Positions 22,119 through 32,460 of a stretch of DNA of 64,000 bases are shown here, piece after piece. The number at the start of each line of letters is the position of its first letter. Position 1 is the stretch's first letter. The position numbers and the translations under genes were made by a program. The DNA is from Cryptomeria japonica (lineage: Eukaryota; Streptophyta; Pinopsida; Cupressales; Cupressaceae): contig NC_081406.1 in the NCBI RefSeq assembly GCF_030272615.1, forward strand, positions 462,670,072 through 462,734,071. Direction: 5' to 3'. The notes beneath the pieces are model-generated. The model was not told the origin of the DNA, searched no databases, and was given only the letters and a program-made list of their open reading frames with translations.

Positions 22119-23474
22119 GTTGGCAAACTGGTATGCAGATTGGAAGAAGTTGGCAAACTGGTATGAAGAAATGCAGTGAACCGGTGTCAGGGTTTCACTG
22201 AGTGTGACTATTGGTTGGTAGTCTCAGTTATAGCGTTTCCGGTTTTGAAATCTCACTTGTGCGATGCAACCGATGACATTCTGTGCTAAGTTAGCTAAGA
22301 GATGAAGATGAGATCGTGATGCCACGTCAGCTTTGTGCACGTGAAGGATTTCCTTGAGGATCTTGCATGAGAAGATCGATCGCATTAAATGTCTACCTCG
22401 GGAATGAACAAACTTCTTAGTGATATGAGAAGAAAGTGTGATGAGTTATTGATTTCTATGTGCAGTGAAGATAAGACGATGCATATTGTCTTGTGATATG
22501 TTTGGAATTGTATTGCTCTATGCAAAGTGTTTGGACGGTTAGGATTGGATTGCTTGTATTGTAAACTTAAAATGCTTAGGGTTTAGGGTTTATGCTACCG
22601 ACCTAATTGTTGTCTATAAGGTCGACGATGTTTGTTATTGTAAGTTGTTGGAAAATGTTGTGTGTATCCAAGCAATGAGATAATTTCCAGACCAGTAAGA
22701 GAAAACTGCAGAGTGTGATTGCAGAAGTAGAGGAACTGAAAAGGATCTGCCTTACAATATACTATTTTTATCATATCAAAGCTTTACTTGTTGTATTCTA
22801 ACCATTTCAATAGAAGGAAAATCCCTTTGCCGGGTAGCTTTAATAGGCTTAGTATAAATCCTCTAACCAGGTGACTCGAGATTCATTGAGTTCTTCAAAT
22901 CCTCTAGCAAGGTAACTTTTAACAGGGTTTCAACCTTTAACAGGGTATATAGCCATCCCTTAACCGAGTGATCTTTAATAGGATCGGTTCCTAGTAGAAC
23001 TTTATTGTAAAAATTTTAACCGGACTAGGCTCCTAACAGAGCGAGCTTCAAAAGAGTTCAAAAACAAGCTTGTGGGTATTCATCCCCACCGTGGTTTTTC
23101 CCATTTGGGTTTCCATGTGAAAAATTTGTGTGTCATGTGTTGTGCATTTTTCATGTGATGATTAAGTGTTCTTTGTTTAAGTGATTATGCATGCAGAGCT
23201 AATGGTTATGGTATTGGTGACACACCACATGCATATGTTTATGGGTAAAGTAGTTATCAAGTATTAAATGTATTTGAAGTGTTCAAACTTACCAGTCTAT
23301 GTTGTCTGAAGTCTTACTGTGTTTAATCAGTATTGCCATGGTTAACTTTAGTAATGAAGACAACTGGTTAGTGTTGTTTTAGCTTGAAAAGATTGGTAGA
23401 AAGTATTTGACTGTACTGATTCACCCCCCCCCTTAGTACCAGTTATGGAATCTGTTGTTCATCATTATTCATCA
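22119..23474 (+). mobile_element. 5' LTR of the copia element, start deleted
   Basis: From about 22130 this LTR aligns with the 3' LTR from about 27975 onward (shared CAGTGAA(C/G)CGGTGTC, CTTTGTGCACGTGAAGGATT). It ends TTCATCATTATTCATCA before the primer site. The first ~85 bp of the 3' LTR have no counterpart. The 16-mer TTGGCAAACTGGTATG occurs twice near its left end (22120 and 22149). Confidence 0.88.
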
Positions 23475-23476
23475 AT

Positions 23477-23488
23477 TGGTATTAGAGC
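23477..23488 (+). other. Primer-binding site
   Basis: TGGTATTAGAGC lies two bases after the LTR end. It is the tRNA-iMet site with C to T at one position. Confidence 0.88.
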
Positions 23489-23549
23489 AACTCCAGGTCC
23501 TCGGTGATATAATCTTAACCACTTGAGGTAAAATATCCCACCTTAATGA

Positions 23550-24751
23550 TGAAGAGGTAAGGTCCTAAGTTTAATAAAGATAACTTCAAAATATGGAAGG
23601 ACAGAATGAAGATCTATATCAAGAGTTTGGGTGCTCAACAGTGGAGCTATGTCGAAAATGTCTATGTAATTCCCACTAGCACTTTAACTAATGATAAAAA
23701 AGACAGATTCAAGAAAATGGGAAAGTCATGGAAGCCCTTATTAGCATTTTGTCTGATATTGAGTTCATTGATGTACAAGATAAGGACATTCCTAAGGATG
23801 TATGGGACACATTGGAAACTATTTATGGTGGTGATGAGCATGTTAGACAATCTAAGGAAGAGAGCCTTAGAGGAAAATTTGAAGACATGAGGATGGTTGA
23901 AGGTGAGACCATTCAACAATATGGCATAAGAATCAAGATTGTTGTTGGAGATATCAAGAAAACTGGTGGAACAATTAATGATGCCACAATTGTCAGAAAA
24001 GTCTTGAGATCATTGTTACCGGTCCATGCAATTAGAGTTGCTGCTATTCAGGAACTAAGGTCTATTGACAAACCTAAGGTATCCTTAGACTCTATCATTG
24101 CAAAGTTATCTGCATATGAGTTGAATAGCTATGATGGCAGTGTTCAAAAGACTGAGTCATCTTTTAGAGAATCTGTTGCACCAACCGAAAAAGGAAAAGA
24201 AGCAAGTACTAGTTATGAATCCATGCAAAGAAGAGGTATGGATGATGAAGAAATTCTGATGGAGTTTGAATTTCTTCTTGCTAAGAGACTTCCAAAAGGT
24301 ACTGGAAAATGGAGAGGTAAGCTTCCTTTAAAATGTTTTTCCTGCAATAAGATTGGACATATAGTTGTTAACTGTCCTAACAATGAGAATAAGGATAAAC
24401 TAGAGAGGTTTAGAAAGTATAAAGGAGGAAATACAAGAAATTGTCTTGTTGCAGTGGATGAAGGTATTACTGATGAAGAATCTGAGGATGAAGAAAATGA
24501 AGACATGGTATTTGTAGCTATAAAGGAAGAAGTGTCTGACAAGAAACAACTTGTCTCTTGCATTGACAACTCTAATGAGTGGATAATTGATAGTGGTTGT
24601 GCTCACCACATGACTGGTGATAGGAAAAAGTTTTTGTCTCTAGAAGAATATGATGGAGGTGTTGTCAGATTTGGCAATGATGCACTATGTTTGGTGAAAG
24701 GTAAAGGATCCATCTCACTGACTGGAAAAAGTAGTGTAGATGATGTCTACT
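23550..24751 (+). pseudogene. Copia gag and protease, frameshifted
   Basis: The gag start is weak: an ATG at about 23548 is followed by a stop, then KIYIKSLGAQQWSYVENVYV (23606 onward), and the frame shifts near 23730. The long open piece 23728-24751 carries the UBN2-type region (VWDTLETIYGGDEHVRQS, VRKVLRSLLPVHAIRVAAIQ), an acidic and basic linker, and a perfect zinc knuckle CFSCNKIGHIVVNC (24334-24375). The protease follows, with catalytic DSG at 24589-24597 in WIIDSGCAHHMTGD and the block VVRFGNDALCLVKGKGSISL. It ends at a TAG (24751-24753) where the family reads on into integrase. Gag would form particles and bind RNA; protease would cut the polyprotein. One frameshift and at least two stops make it inactive. 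Confidence 0.9.
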
Positions 24752-24753
24752 AG

Positions 24754-25875
24754 GTAGAAGGTCTTGAGCATAACCTGTTGAGTGTTGCTTAGCTAAATGA
24801 TAAAGGACTCGTTCTAGAGTTCAAAGGTGGGGTCTACAATATAAATGGTAAAAGTAGTGAACTTATTGCGATCGGTAAGCAAACCGAAGGTAACCTATTT
24901 CAGTTGAATGCCAAGATAAGTCGGTGCCTAATGGCGAAGTTTGATGATAGTTGGATATGGCATAGGAGACTTTGTCATATGAACTTTGATAATATTGTAA
25001 TGGCTAGTAAGATCAAGGCAGTAAGAGGATTGCCTTTGCCGAACAAACCAGATAATTCTTTGTGCAGAGAATGTCAACTTGGGAAGATGTCTTCCTCAAC
25101 TTTCAAAGGTAAGTCTTTTTTAGCAGAAAACTTACTTGATCTTGTGCATATTGATTTGTGTGGTTCTATGAAAACTAGAAGTATTCAGGGAGATAGGTAT
25201 TTCGTGATTCTTACTGATGACTACTCAAGAATGATGTGGGTCACATTCTTGAAAGACAAGTCTAAGGCGTTTGGAAAGTTAAAAGCCTTTAGAGCATTAG
25301 CAGAGAAGGAAAGTGGTCAAAAGATAAAATGCCTAAGAACTGATCAAGGAGGTGAATTCACTTCTAATGAATTCAACAAGTACTATGAAGATAGCGGTAT
25401 CAAGAGGCAGTTGTTTGCCCCAAGGACACCACAAAGAAATGGCATAGCAGAAAGGAACAACAGGACTGTAATTGAAGCAGCTAGAATAGTGTTGATCCAA
25501 GGAAAGGTCGCTCACACTTTTTGGAGAGAAGCGGTGAGCACTGCAGTCTATACTATGAACCGGGTACTCATCAAGAAAGGTAGAGTTAAAATCTCTTATG
25601 AGTATTGGACCGGGAAAACTCCCACTATGAGTTATTTTAAAGTGTTTGGTAGTAAGTGTTATATCAAGAGAGGTGAGAATCTAAGCAAATTTGATGCTAA
25701 AAGTGATGAAGGAATATTTTTGGGATATTCCACTAAGAGAAAAGCTCTCAAGTGCTACAACAATAGAACATGGAAAATTGTTGAGAGTATCAATGTCAAG
25801 GTTGATGAATCCCCTGAAAAACCTAAGGAAACCTACAGGGAAGAAGTGGAAGATGAACCATGTATAGCCTTCTAG
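24754..25875 (+). pseudogene. Copia integrase with D,D35E intact but stops around it
   Basis: After the TAG the frame reads VEGLEHNLLSVA, another TAG at 24790, and then an open stretch to 25875. It contains the GAG-pre-integrase zinc domain (WHRRLCHMNFDNI ... CRECQLGKM) and the catalytic core: Asp at 25152 in VHIDLCG, Asp at 25342 in TDQGGEFTS and Glu at 25450 in GIAERNN, giving exactly 35 residues between the last two as in retroviral integrases. The C-terminal copia blocks (YEYWTGKTPTMSYFKVFGSK, GIFLGYSTKRKALKCYN) are present. It would insert cDNA into chromosomes. Core residues are retained, but stops before and after (25873 TAG) disconnect it from the rest of pol. Confidence 0.92.
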
Positions 25876-27630
25876 GAACCAGTTAAGAAAGAAACAAGTA
25901 AAGATCTCGGTGTTCCTGTACCAATAGAAGTTGCAGTAGGAGAAGAAGAAGAGGTAAGTGAAGAAGAAGAAGAAGAAAACCTTCCTAGGTATGCAAAATT
26001 GCATCATGATCCAAAGCAAATCATAGGAGATAAAGATGCAAGGATACTCACAAGAAGAAAGGTGAAAGAAAACTCTTGCATGATTTTCAAATTAGAGCCC
26101 AAGACTTCTAGAGAAGCACTTACATATGAAGACTGGATTAAAGCAATGGAAGAGGAGCTAGACCAAATAGAAAAGAATGCAACATGGTCCTTGGTACACA
26201 GACCGAAACACAAGAATGTCATAGGTACCAAGTGGGTCTTTGGGAATAAGCTAAATGAAGAAGGCACAGTTGTGAGGAACAAGGCAAGACTTGTATGCAA
26301 AGGATATGCTCAAGAAGAGGGAGATGACTATGGAGAAACCTTTTCTCCTGTGGCTAGACTGGAAGGTGTCTGAATGCTACTTGCATTTGTAGCATTTAAG
26401 GGATTTAAGTTTTATCAGATGGATGTGAAGTCTACGTTTTTCAATGGAATCCTAGAAGACAAAGTATATATTGAGCAACCGGAAGGTTTTGCCTTATCAG
26501 AAGATAGTAACATGGTGTGTAGATTACACAAAGCCCTGTATGGATTAAAACAAGCACCTAGGGCATGATATGAATGGTTACACTCTCATCTTGTGAAGAT
26601 TGGATTTCAGAGAACAAGTGAGGATAGCAACATCTATCTAAAATTTGAAGGTGATCAGATTTTGATCTATGAAGTATTTGTAGATGACATAATCTTTAGA
26701 GGTGATGATAAAATGAGTCATGCTTTTGCAGATGGAATGAAGAAAGAGTTTGAGATGTCTCTGATTGGAGAGATAAAGTTCTTCATTGGTTTACAGATTT
26801 AGCAAATGAAAGAGGGTATCTTTATTACCCAGTCCAAGTATGTCAAAGAGGTATTGAAGACCTTTAGCATGGAGGAGAGAAAACTTGTTGGTACACCGAT
26901 GGTGACCAGTTGTAAACTAGCTAAGGAAGATGATTCAGTGTTGGTGAATGAGAAGGAGTACCGGTCAATGATTGGTAGGCTGCACTATGTGGTGCACAAC
27001 AGACTAGATATTGCTCATGCAGTGGGCATAGTAGCTCATTTTCAAAAAAGTCCAAGAGAATCCCACTTGGTAGCTGCCAAGTAGATTCATAGATATTTGA
27101 AAGGAACAGTTGACTATGGATTGTGATATCCATATAATAGCAACTTTAACCTCAAAGTATATACCGATGCTGATTGGGTAGGTAATATGGATGACCGAAA
27201 GAGAACAATTGGTGGAGCATTCTTTCTTGGTGGAAGACTAGTCTCATGGACGAGTAAGAAGCAGAGCTATATTTCTCAATCTATAGCTGAAGTAGAATAT
27301 GTCGTAGCATTTATGAACTGCACTTGAGCAATCTGGATGAAACATGTATTGGAAGGTTTCAAAGTACCTATATCAGAACCGGTGAATATATTTTGTGACA
27401 ACACAAGTGCAATAAATATTTCCAAGAATCTGGTATTGCATGCTAGAAATAAGCACATTGAGCTTAAGTATCACTTCTTGAGAGAAAAGGTTCAGAATAA
27501 GGAGCTTGTACTAGAGCATGTTTCCAGTAAGGAGCAACTAGCAAATATATTCACTAAGCCCTTACCAAAGACTAAATTTACCTATTTGAGAGGTGAATTA
27601 GGGGTTTTGCCCCTTCATGAAGTCAACTAA
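25876..27630 (+). pseudogene. Copia reverse transcriptase and RNase H with about six stops
   Basis: The frame runs from an acidic linker through ALTYEDWIKAMEEELDQIEK and IGTKWVFGNKLNEEGTVVRN to the RT core (MDVKSTFFNGILEDKVYIEQ, VCRLHKALYGLKQAP). The active site is EVFVDDIIF (catalytic Asp pair at 26683-26688). RNase H follows (VYTDADWVGNMDDRKRT, SKKQSYISQS, FCDNTSAINISKNLV) and the end is TKPLPKTKFTYLRGEL. One reading frame is interrupted by stops at 26371, 26566, 26800, 27082, 27124 and 27326. Several are explained by a single C-to-T or G-to-A change (Trp TGG to TGA, Gln CAG to TAG, Arg CGA to TGA). Length and order match the family. Confidence 0.92.
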
Positions 27631-27756
27631 AGTTGTGTGATCCACATCAGCTAGGTACTACAGTGTCAAATCTTTCAAGATTGATGTGTTGAAGGATGCT
27701 ACTCCATTGGGGGAGCAGCATAGTGGAGAATGGAGGCTTGTGCCTCCACTTTGGAA

Positions 27757-27887
27757 TTGTTGTCAAAGGGGGAGAAGATATCTAATGTATGGGGAAAAGA
27801 TATATGATGATGCAGAATACACTGGTCTATGATGTCTACAGTTGCAATGCTACACTGAGTATTGCCATCAATGCCAAAGGGGGAGAT
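27757..27887 (+). other. Two polypurine tracts before the 3' LTR
   Basis: TTGTCAAAGGGGGAGAAG (starting near 27753) and ATGCCAAAGGGGGAGAT (27871-27887) lie about 115 bp apart. The second abuts the 3' LTR and is the expected plus-strand primer tract. A similar pair occurs in the minus-strand element near 16790 and 16850. Confidence 0.75.
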
Positions 27888-29323
27888 TATTGGCATATGA
27901 TGAATCGACATGTTGATATGATGATAATGTAAGTTGTCATTGACTTCAATAAGTGTAAGTGAATCGGTATGTAGATTGGAAGAAGTTGGTGAACCGGTAT
28001 GAAGAAATGCAGTGAAGCGGTGTCGGGGTTTCACTGAGTGTGACTACTAGTTGGTAATCTCAATTCTAGGGTTTTTAGTTTGGCAATCTCACTTGTGTGA
28101 TGCAACCGATGACATTTTGTGTTAAGTTAGCTAAGAGATGAAGATGAGATTGTGATGCCACATCAGCTTTGTGCACGTGAAGGATTTCCTTGAGGATCTT
28201 GCATGAGAAGATCAACTGCATTAAATGTCTACCTCGGGAATGAACATTCTTCTTAGTGGTATGAGAAGAAAGCGTGATGAGGTGCTGATTTCTATGTGGG
28301 GTGAAGAATGGATGATGCAGATTGTCTTGTGATCTGTTTGAAATTGTACTGCTCTATGCAAAGTGTTTGGATGGTCAGGATTGGACCGCTTGTATTTTAA
28401 ACCTAAAATGCTTAGGGTTTAGGGTTTATGCTACCGACCTAATTGTTGTCTATAAGGTCGATGATGTTTGTTATCATAAGTTGTTTGTTATCATAAGTTT
28501 TTGGCTAATGTTGTGTGTGTATCCAAGTAATGAGATACTTGACAGACCAATAAGAGAAAACTATAGAGTGTGATTGCAGAAGTATAGGAATTGAAAAGGA
28601 TCTACCTTAGCATATAGTGTTGTTATCAGATCAAAGCTTTACCTATTGTCTTCTAACCATTTCAACAGAAGGAAAATCCCTTTGTTGGGTAGCTTTAACA
28701 GGCTTACTACAAATCCTCTAACTAGGTGACTCAAGATTCATTAAGTTCTTCAAATCCTCTAGCAAGGTAACCTTTAACAGGATATATAGCCATCCCTTAA
28801 CCGGGTGATCTTTAGCATGATTGGTTCCTAGCAAAACCTTATTGTAAAGTCTTTAACTAGACTAGGCTCCTAACAAAGAAAGCTTCAAAAGAGTTCAAAA
28901 ACAAGCTTGTGGGTATTCATTCCCACCATGGTTTTTCCAATTTGGGTTTCCATGTGAAAAATTTATGTGTCATGTGTTGTGCATTTTTCATGTGATGATT
29001 AAGTGTTCTTTGTTTAAGTGATTATGCATGCAGAGCTAATGGTTATGGTATTGGTGACACACCACATGCATATGTTTATGGTTAAAGTAGCTATCAAGTA
29101 TTAAATGTATTTGAAGTGTTTAGACATATCGGTCTATGTTGTCTGAAGTCTTACTGTGTTTAACCAGTATTTCCATGGTTAAGTTCAGTAATGAAGACAA
29201 CCGGTTAGTGTTGTTTTATCTTGAAAAGATAGTTAGAAAGTCTTTGACTATACTGATTCACCCCCCCCCCGCCCGCCCCACTCTCAGTACCAGTAAGGGT
29301 ATCTGTTTTTCATCATTATTCAT
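27888..29323 (+). mobile_element. 3' LTR of the copia element
   Basis: It begins TATTGGCATATGATG (probably a mutated TGTTGG) after the polypurine tract and runs 1436 bp to CATCATTATTCAT, which lacks the final CA seen in the 5' LTR. The C-rich U5 signature is expanded to a run of ten C followed by GCCCGCCCCA (29261-29280), where the 5' LTR has nine C. By eye the LTRs differ by many substitutions, so the insertion is not recent. Confidence 0.9.
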
Positions 29324-31082
29324 GAAAATGGACCTAGTTCATAAGGTCTGACTTTTGGTAAAGTTATGGAATTACTTTGTATCAATTTTTTGAGTGTTAA
29401 TTCAATAGGTTCACCAAGGGGTGTAAATCTTCTTCTGGGTGCGCCTACCCTTGTTGGTCTTGGATTGCTTGATTGTAGTGCATTGGTGTTGTTTATCTGA
29501 GTTAGATTCTTACTACCAAGATCAACTGGTCCTTGTAGAGATACTATTGGTTGAGCTCTATTTACAACACATGCATCAACAACTTCATCATTTGTGACAT
29601 TCTTGTTCCTAGACCTAAATTTTGGTCTTTCATTGTTTGTACTTGTGTTTGGCCCATTGTCTTTGTGGTGTTTCATTATCCCTTTCTCTAATATGCCTCT
29701 TTCACATTTGATGCCTTTTTCCATGATGTCTTTAAAATTGTTTAGGAATTGCATTTGTAATGGATACTTAATTGGAGGTACATGATTTTCATTGAAAATG
29801 TCTACTTTCTCAGCTTTAGGGATATGACTAAGACATCTGCGGTATAAACCTCTCTAGCTTTGCAAGAATGTAGTAAAGGTTTCTCCTTTCTTTTTCTTTG
29901 TTGCACATAAATCTATCAAGGTAACTGGAATATCTATATTGAATGCAAATTTTGATATGAATAACTCAACCAGTTCACCCCACGAAGTAATCTTAGGTGG
30001 GAGGTGTGAAAACCATTCTAATGTTGTCCCTCCAAGACTTTTGGAAAATAGCCTCATTAAGTATGTATCATCATGGGCTACCTCGATACATATCATGAAG
30101 AATTCACTGACATGATCTCAAGGATCACCTTTCCCTCTATATTTGTCGAAATTTGGAGTTTCAAAATACATGGGAAAAGGTGGCATGTATAATTTTTTGT
30201 CAAAAGGATATGGACAAAGGTCCTCCATTGTATAGCTCCTTTTATCATTGATTGTTTGCATATTGGTCATTTGTTTCTGAAGATTCTCCATTTGTTGAGT
30301 TAGGCTCTATGTTTGCATCAATGGTGTACTGACTTGATGAGTATTTCTCACAAAAGGAACAATATTGGAGTAACTTGAGCTTTCTGAAATGTAGATTGAC
30401 CATGTAGTTGTGTACCATAATTCCCACTAGGTTGTGTAAATTATGCAAATAGTGTATTGACATTCGACTGAGTTGATCTTGTTATCCCTTGATTCACATT
30501 CTGGCCACTGTAGGTAGATCCACTTGAAACTGAAGGTTGGGTTATACTTGTTGAAGAAGGGTTTTGAGCTATTTTAGCTTGCATTGTTACACTAGGCATT
30601 GTTTGAGATTTAACATTAGTACTTGCCAATGCAACTATTGTTGGTGTTGAAGTTGTAGTTTCTTGAGTATTTTGAGATACACCCTAGGTTGATGTTGCAA
30701 GTGTTGCTTGAGTCTGTGTAATAGTAGGTACTCAAGGAACAAAATAAATGCAATGTCACACCTAGCGGCAATATAGCCGAAATGTTCACTCCTGGAGGTA
30801 ATTTGGCCCCATTTTGGACTAATCGTGTGAGATATTTGTCTCTATATTTATTGATGAGAGCGTTGCAAGATCTTGTTGGGCTGCTTCCAATTCTTTTTTA
30901 GTTAGATTATGTTGTATTTCATCAATGGAGGGCATCATGTTTATGTTTGTTGATAAGTTTGCGGGTCTCCAACCCGGTGTTTGTTGATTTGTGGACAAGT
31001 TCATATTCCATGTTGGGTTAACCGAAGGGTCATTATTAGGTTCCATCTGATGTTTTGCCTTTTGAGCACATGCTAATGGCAT
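29324..31082 (-). pseudogene. Ty3/gypsy gag, decayed
   Basis: The minus strand from 31082 starts MPLACAQKAKHQMEPNNDPS and continues with Gln-, Thr- and Ser-rich low-complexity DNA (30441-30629), then the retrotransposon Gag domain: RLFSKSLGGTTLEWFSHLPP and WGELVELFISKFAF (29854-30096), with CATKKKKGETFTTFLQ after it. The next piece (29320-29754) is a basic, proline-containing linker ending LPKVRPYELGPF. There the copia element interrupts. The zinc knuckle expected next is not found on either side. Several stops and frameshifts break the frame. Gag would package the element's RNA. Confidence 0.8.
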
Positions 31083-31234
31083 GAATGTTATTTCAACGTG
31101 ATCTTGACTCTTTAAGACTCTCTAAAATGCGAATGCAAGACTCAACTAAATGTAACCAGGTATGATTCTAAGACTTTCTAAAGACTAAAATGCAGACAAT
31201 GCAATCTATGAGTGAAGACTTGCTATCAAGGATT

Positions 31235-31501
31235 TCAGAATTCAAACACAAGATCTTCAGCGTATTGTTGAAATGCTTCAAAATCTTCCTCTTCTTTGAT
31301 TTGATTTTTGAGGTCTATGTCAATTTGTATTGACTTTCAAACTTCCTCATCTATGACAGCTTTGACTATGTCGTATTGGTCTTGATCAACTATCAATTCT
31401 TCAGCAAGAATATTTAAACCGTCAATTATTTCTAATTGAACATTGTTTGACCCAAGATTGGGTTGCTCAAATGGGAATTTCTCATCTCCTTTGAGACCCA
31501 T
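31235..31501 (-). pseudogene. Small acidic ORF in the gypsy leader, copy 1
   Basis: On the minus strand an ATG at 31501 opens an 89-codon frame (one internal TGA) starting MGLKGDEKFPFEQPNLGSNN, then LAEELIVDQDQYDIVKAVID and, after the stop, KSIQIDIDLKNQIKEEEDF and a normal stop. It lies between the LTR and gag. No known domain is recognised; the product would be strongly acidic. A second, related copy lies 357 bp upstream in the element. Some plant gypsy lineages (for example Ogre) carry an extra ORF before gag, and this may be comparable, but that is inference. Confidence 0.45.
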
Positions 31502-31639
31502 ATGCTAAATATTATAATGCAAACTATATGGAAAACCTAGGAATGATTGACACTTTGTTTTAAGGAATCTAACGACGATTTAGAAACTCTACTATAGTCT
31601 TTTCAACCAATTGTCTGATGGCTTCCTTTTGAGATGCCT

Positions 31640-31858
31640 TTTTTTTTTTTTTTTAATCTTTTTCCTCAATTTTTCATCAAGATGAACAGATTTCTAGATC
31701 TCATTATCTATGATGGTCTCAACTATATCGTACTGAGCATGATCAACTTTTAGTTTCCAAGCAAGGTTGTCCAAACTATCAGTTATTCCTAATTGGTCAT
31801 TGTTTGGCCCAAGATCGGGTTGCTCAGATGGAAATTTGTCATCTACTTTCAGACCCAT
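31640..31858 (-). pseudogene. Small acidic ORF in the gypsy leader, copy 2
   Basis: The minus-strand ATG at 31858 opens MGLKVDDKFPSEQPDLGPNN, then LKVDHAQYDIVETIIDNE, a TAG, and KSVHLDEKLRKK running into an A-rich tract (31642-31657 on the plus strand is poly-T). It matches copy 1 at more than half of its positions, including the place of the stop (TGA in copy 1, TAG here), consistent with an ancestral Trp codon in both. The pair is a tandem duplication of about 357 bp. Confidence 0.45.
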
Positions 31859-32460
31859 GTATTGAGGTATGTTTCTTAGACTCTAATGCAATACTTAATT
31901 CTATATGAGTGGATGCAACCTGATTGAAGACTACTCTTTTTGTGATGTGAGGACTTGTGCAAAAACTTTGTGCAGTATGATGACACTAAAGGACTTATAC
32001 ATTAACTAGATGTCTACGACTTAAGATCACTTGAGAAAGACATGTTTTTTATCTTTGAATTTTGCAAAAGTTTTGGTTTGATGTTGGTGTTGATGTTGAC
32101 ACTTGACTTTGTTGAGGGACTTGATCTTGTTGATGTTTTGACTAAACCTGGTTGAGGTTCCACTTTGTTTTTGGTATTTTCTAAAATGTTTGAATTTGGT
32201 GAAATGTAGCAAAGGACACAATAGACACATCAAAAAGAATAATAACACAAAAATAATACTTGTTTAAAGAACTTTTCAAATTCTCATGAATGTTGGAGTC
32301 TTTTTCAAAACCCCATTTTGTTTTCGTTGTAATTGGTCAATCAATAGAACATCAAGCAGACTCTCTTAATGGTCAAAAGGTCACAAGTATTACCACAAAC
32401 TACATCTTGATACTCCATTAGCTCAAACAACCCTATCACACCCTAGGGTGCGCCCATTTT
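31859..32460 (-). other. Gypsy leader, untranslated
   Basis: Between the leader ORFs and the LTR the DNA carries only short frames. A TGGGCGCACCCTAGGG stretch (minus strand, near 32440-32456) follows an A-run and may be the primer-binding site region; the tRNA partner is not recognised and the LTR end is not sharply defined. Confidence 0.35.

Larger units (their letters stand above)
22119..29323 (+). mobile_element. Two-LTR Ty1/copia element inserted in the gypsy element
   Basis: This 7.2-kb plus-strand element has both LTRs (22119-23474 and 27888-29323), a primer site, gag, protease, integrase, RT, RNase H and a polypurine tract. It interrupts the gypsy gag-protease frame: gypsy codons for ...ELGPF end at 29324 and QLKNLIQ resumes at 22118. 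The 5' LTR lacks about 85 bp at its start compared with the 3' LTR. The gypsy zinc-knuckle segment expected between those two blocks is also missing, so a deletion across the left junction is inferred. No target duplication remains. Confidence 0.9.

Noticed and set aside
24213-24609. Minus-strand Ser-rich frames under the copia gag
   Set aside because: They are shadows of the plus-strand gag/protease frame.
22119-29323. Endogenous pararetrovirus or retrovirus origin for the pol genes
   Set aside because: Domain order protease-integrase-RT-RNase H, tRNA-iMet primer site and LTRs identify Ty1/copia; no movement or envelope protein is seen.
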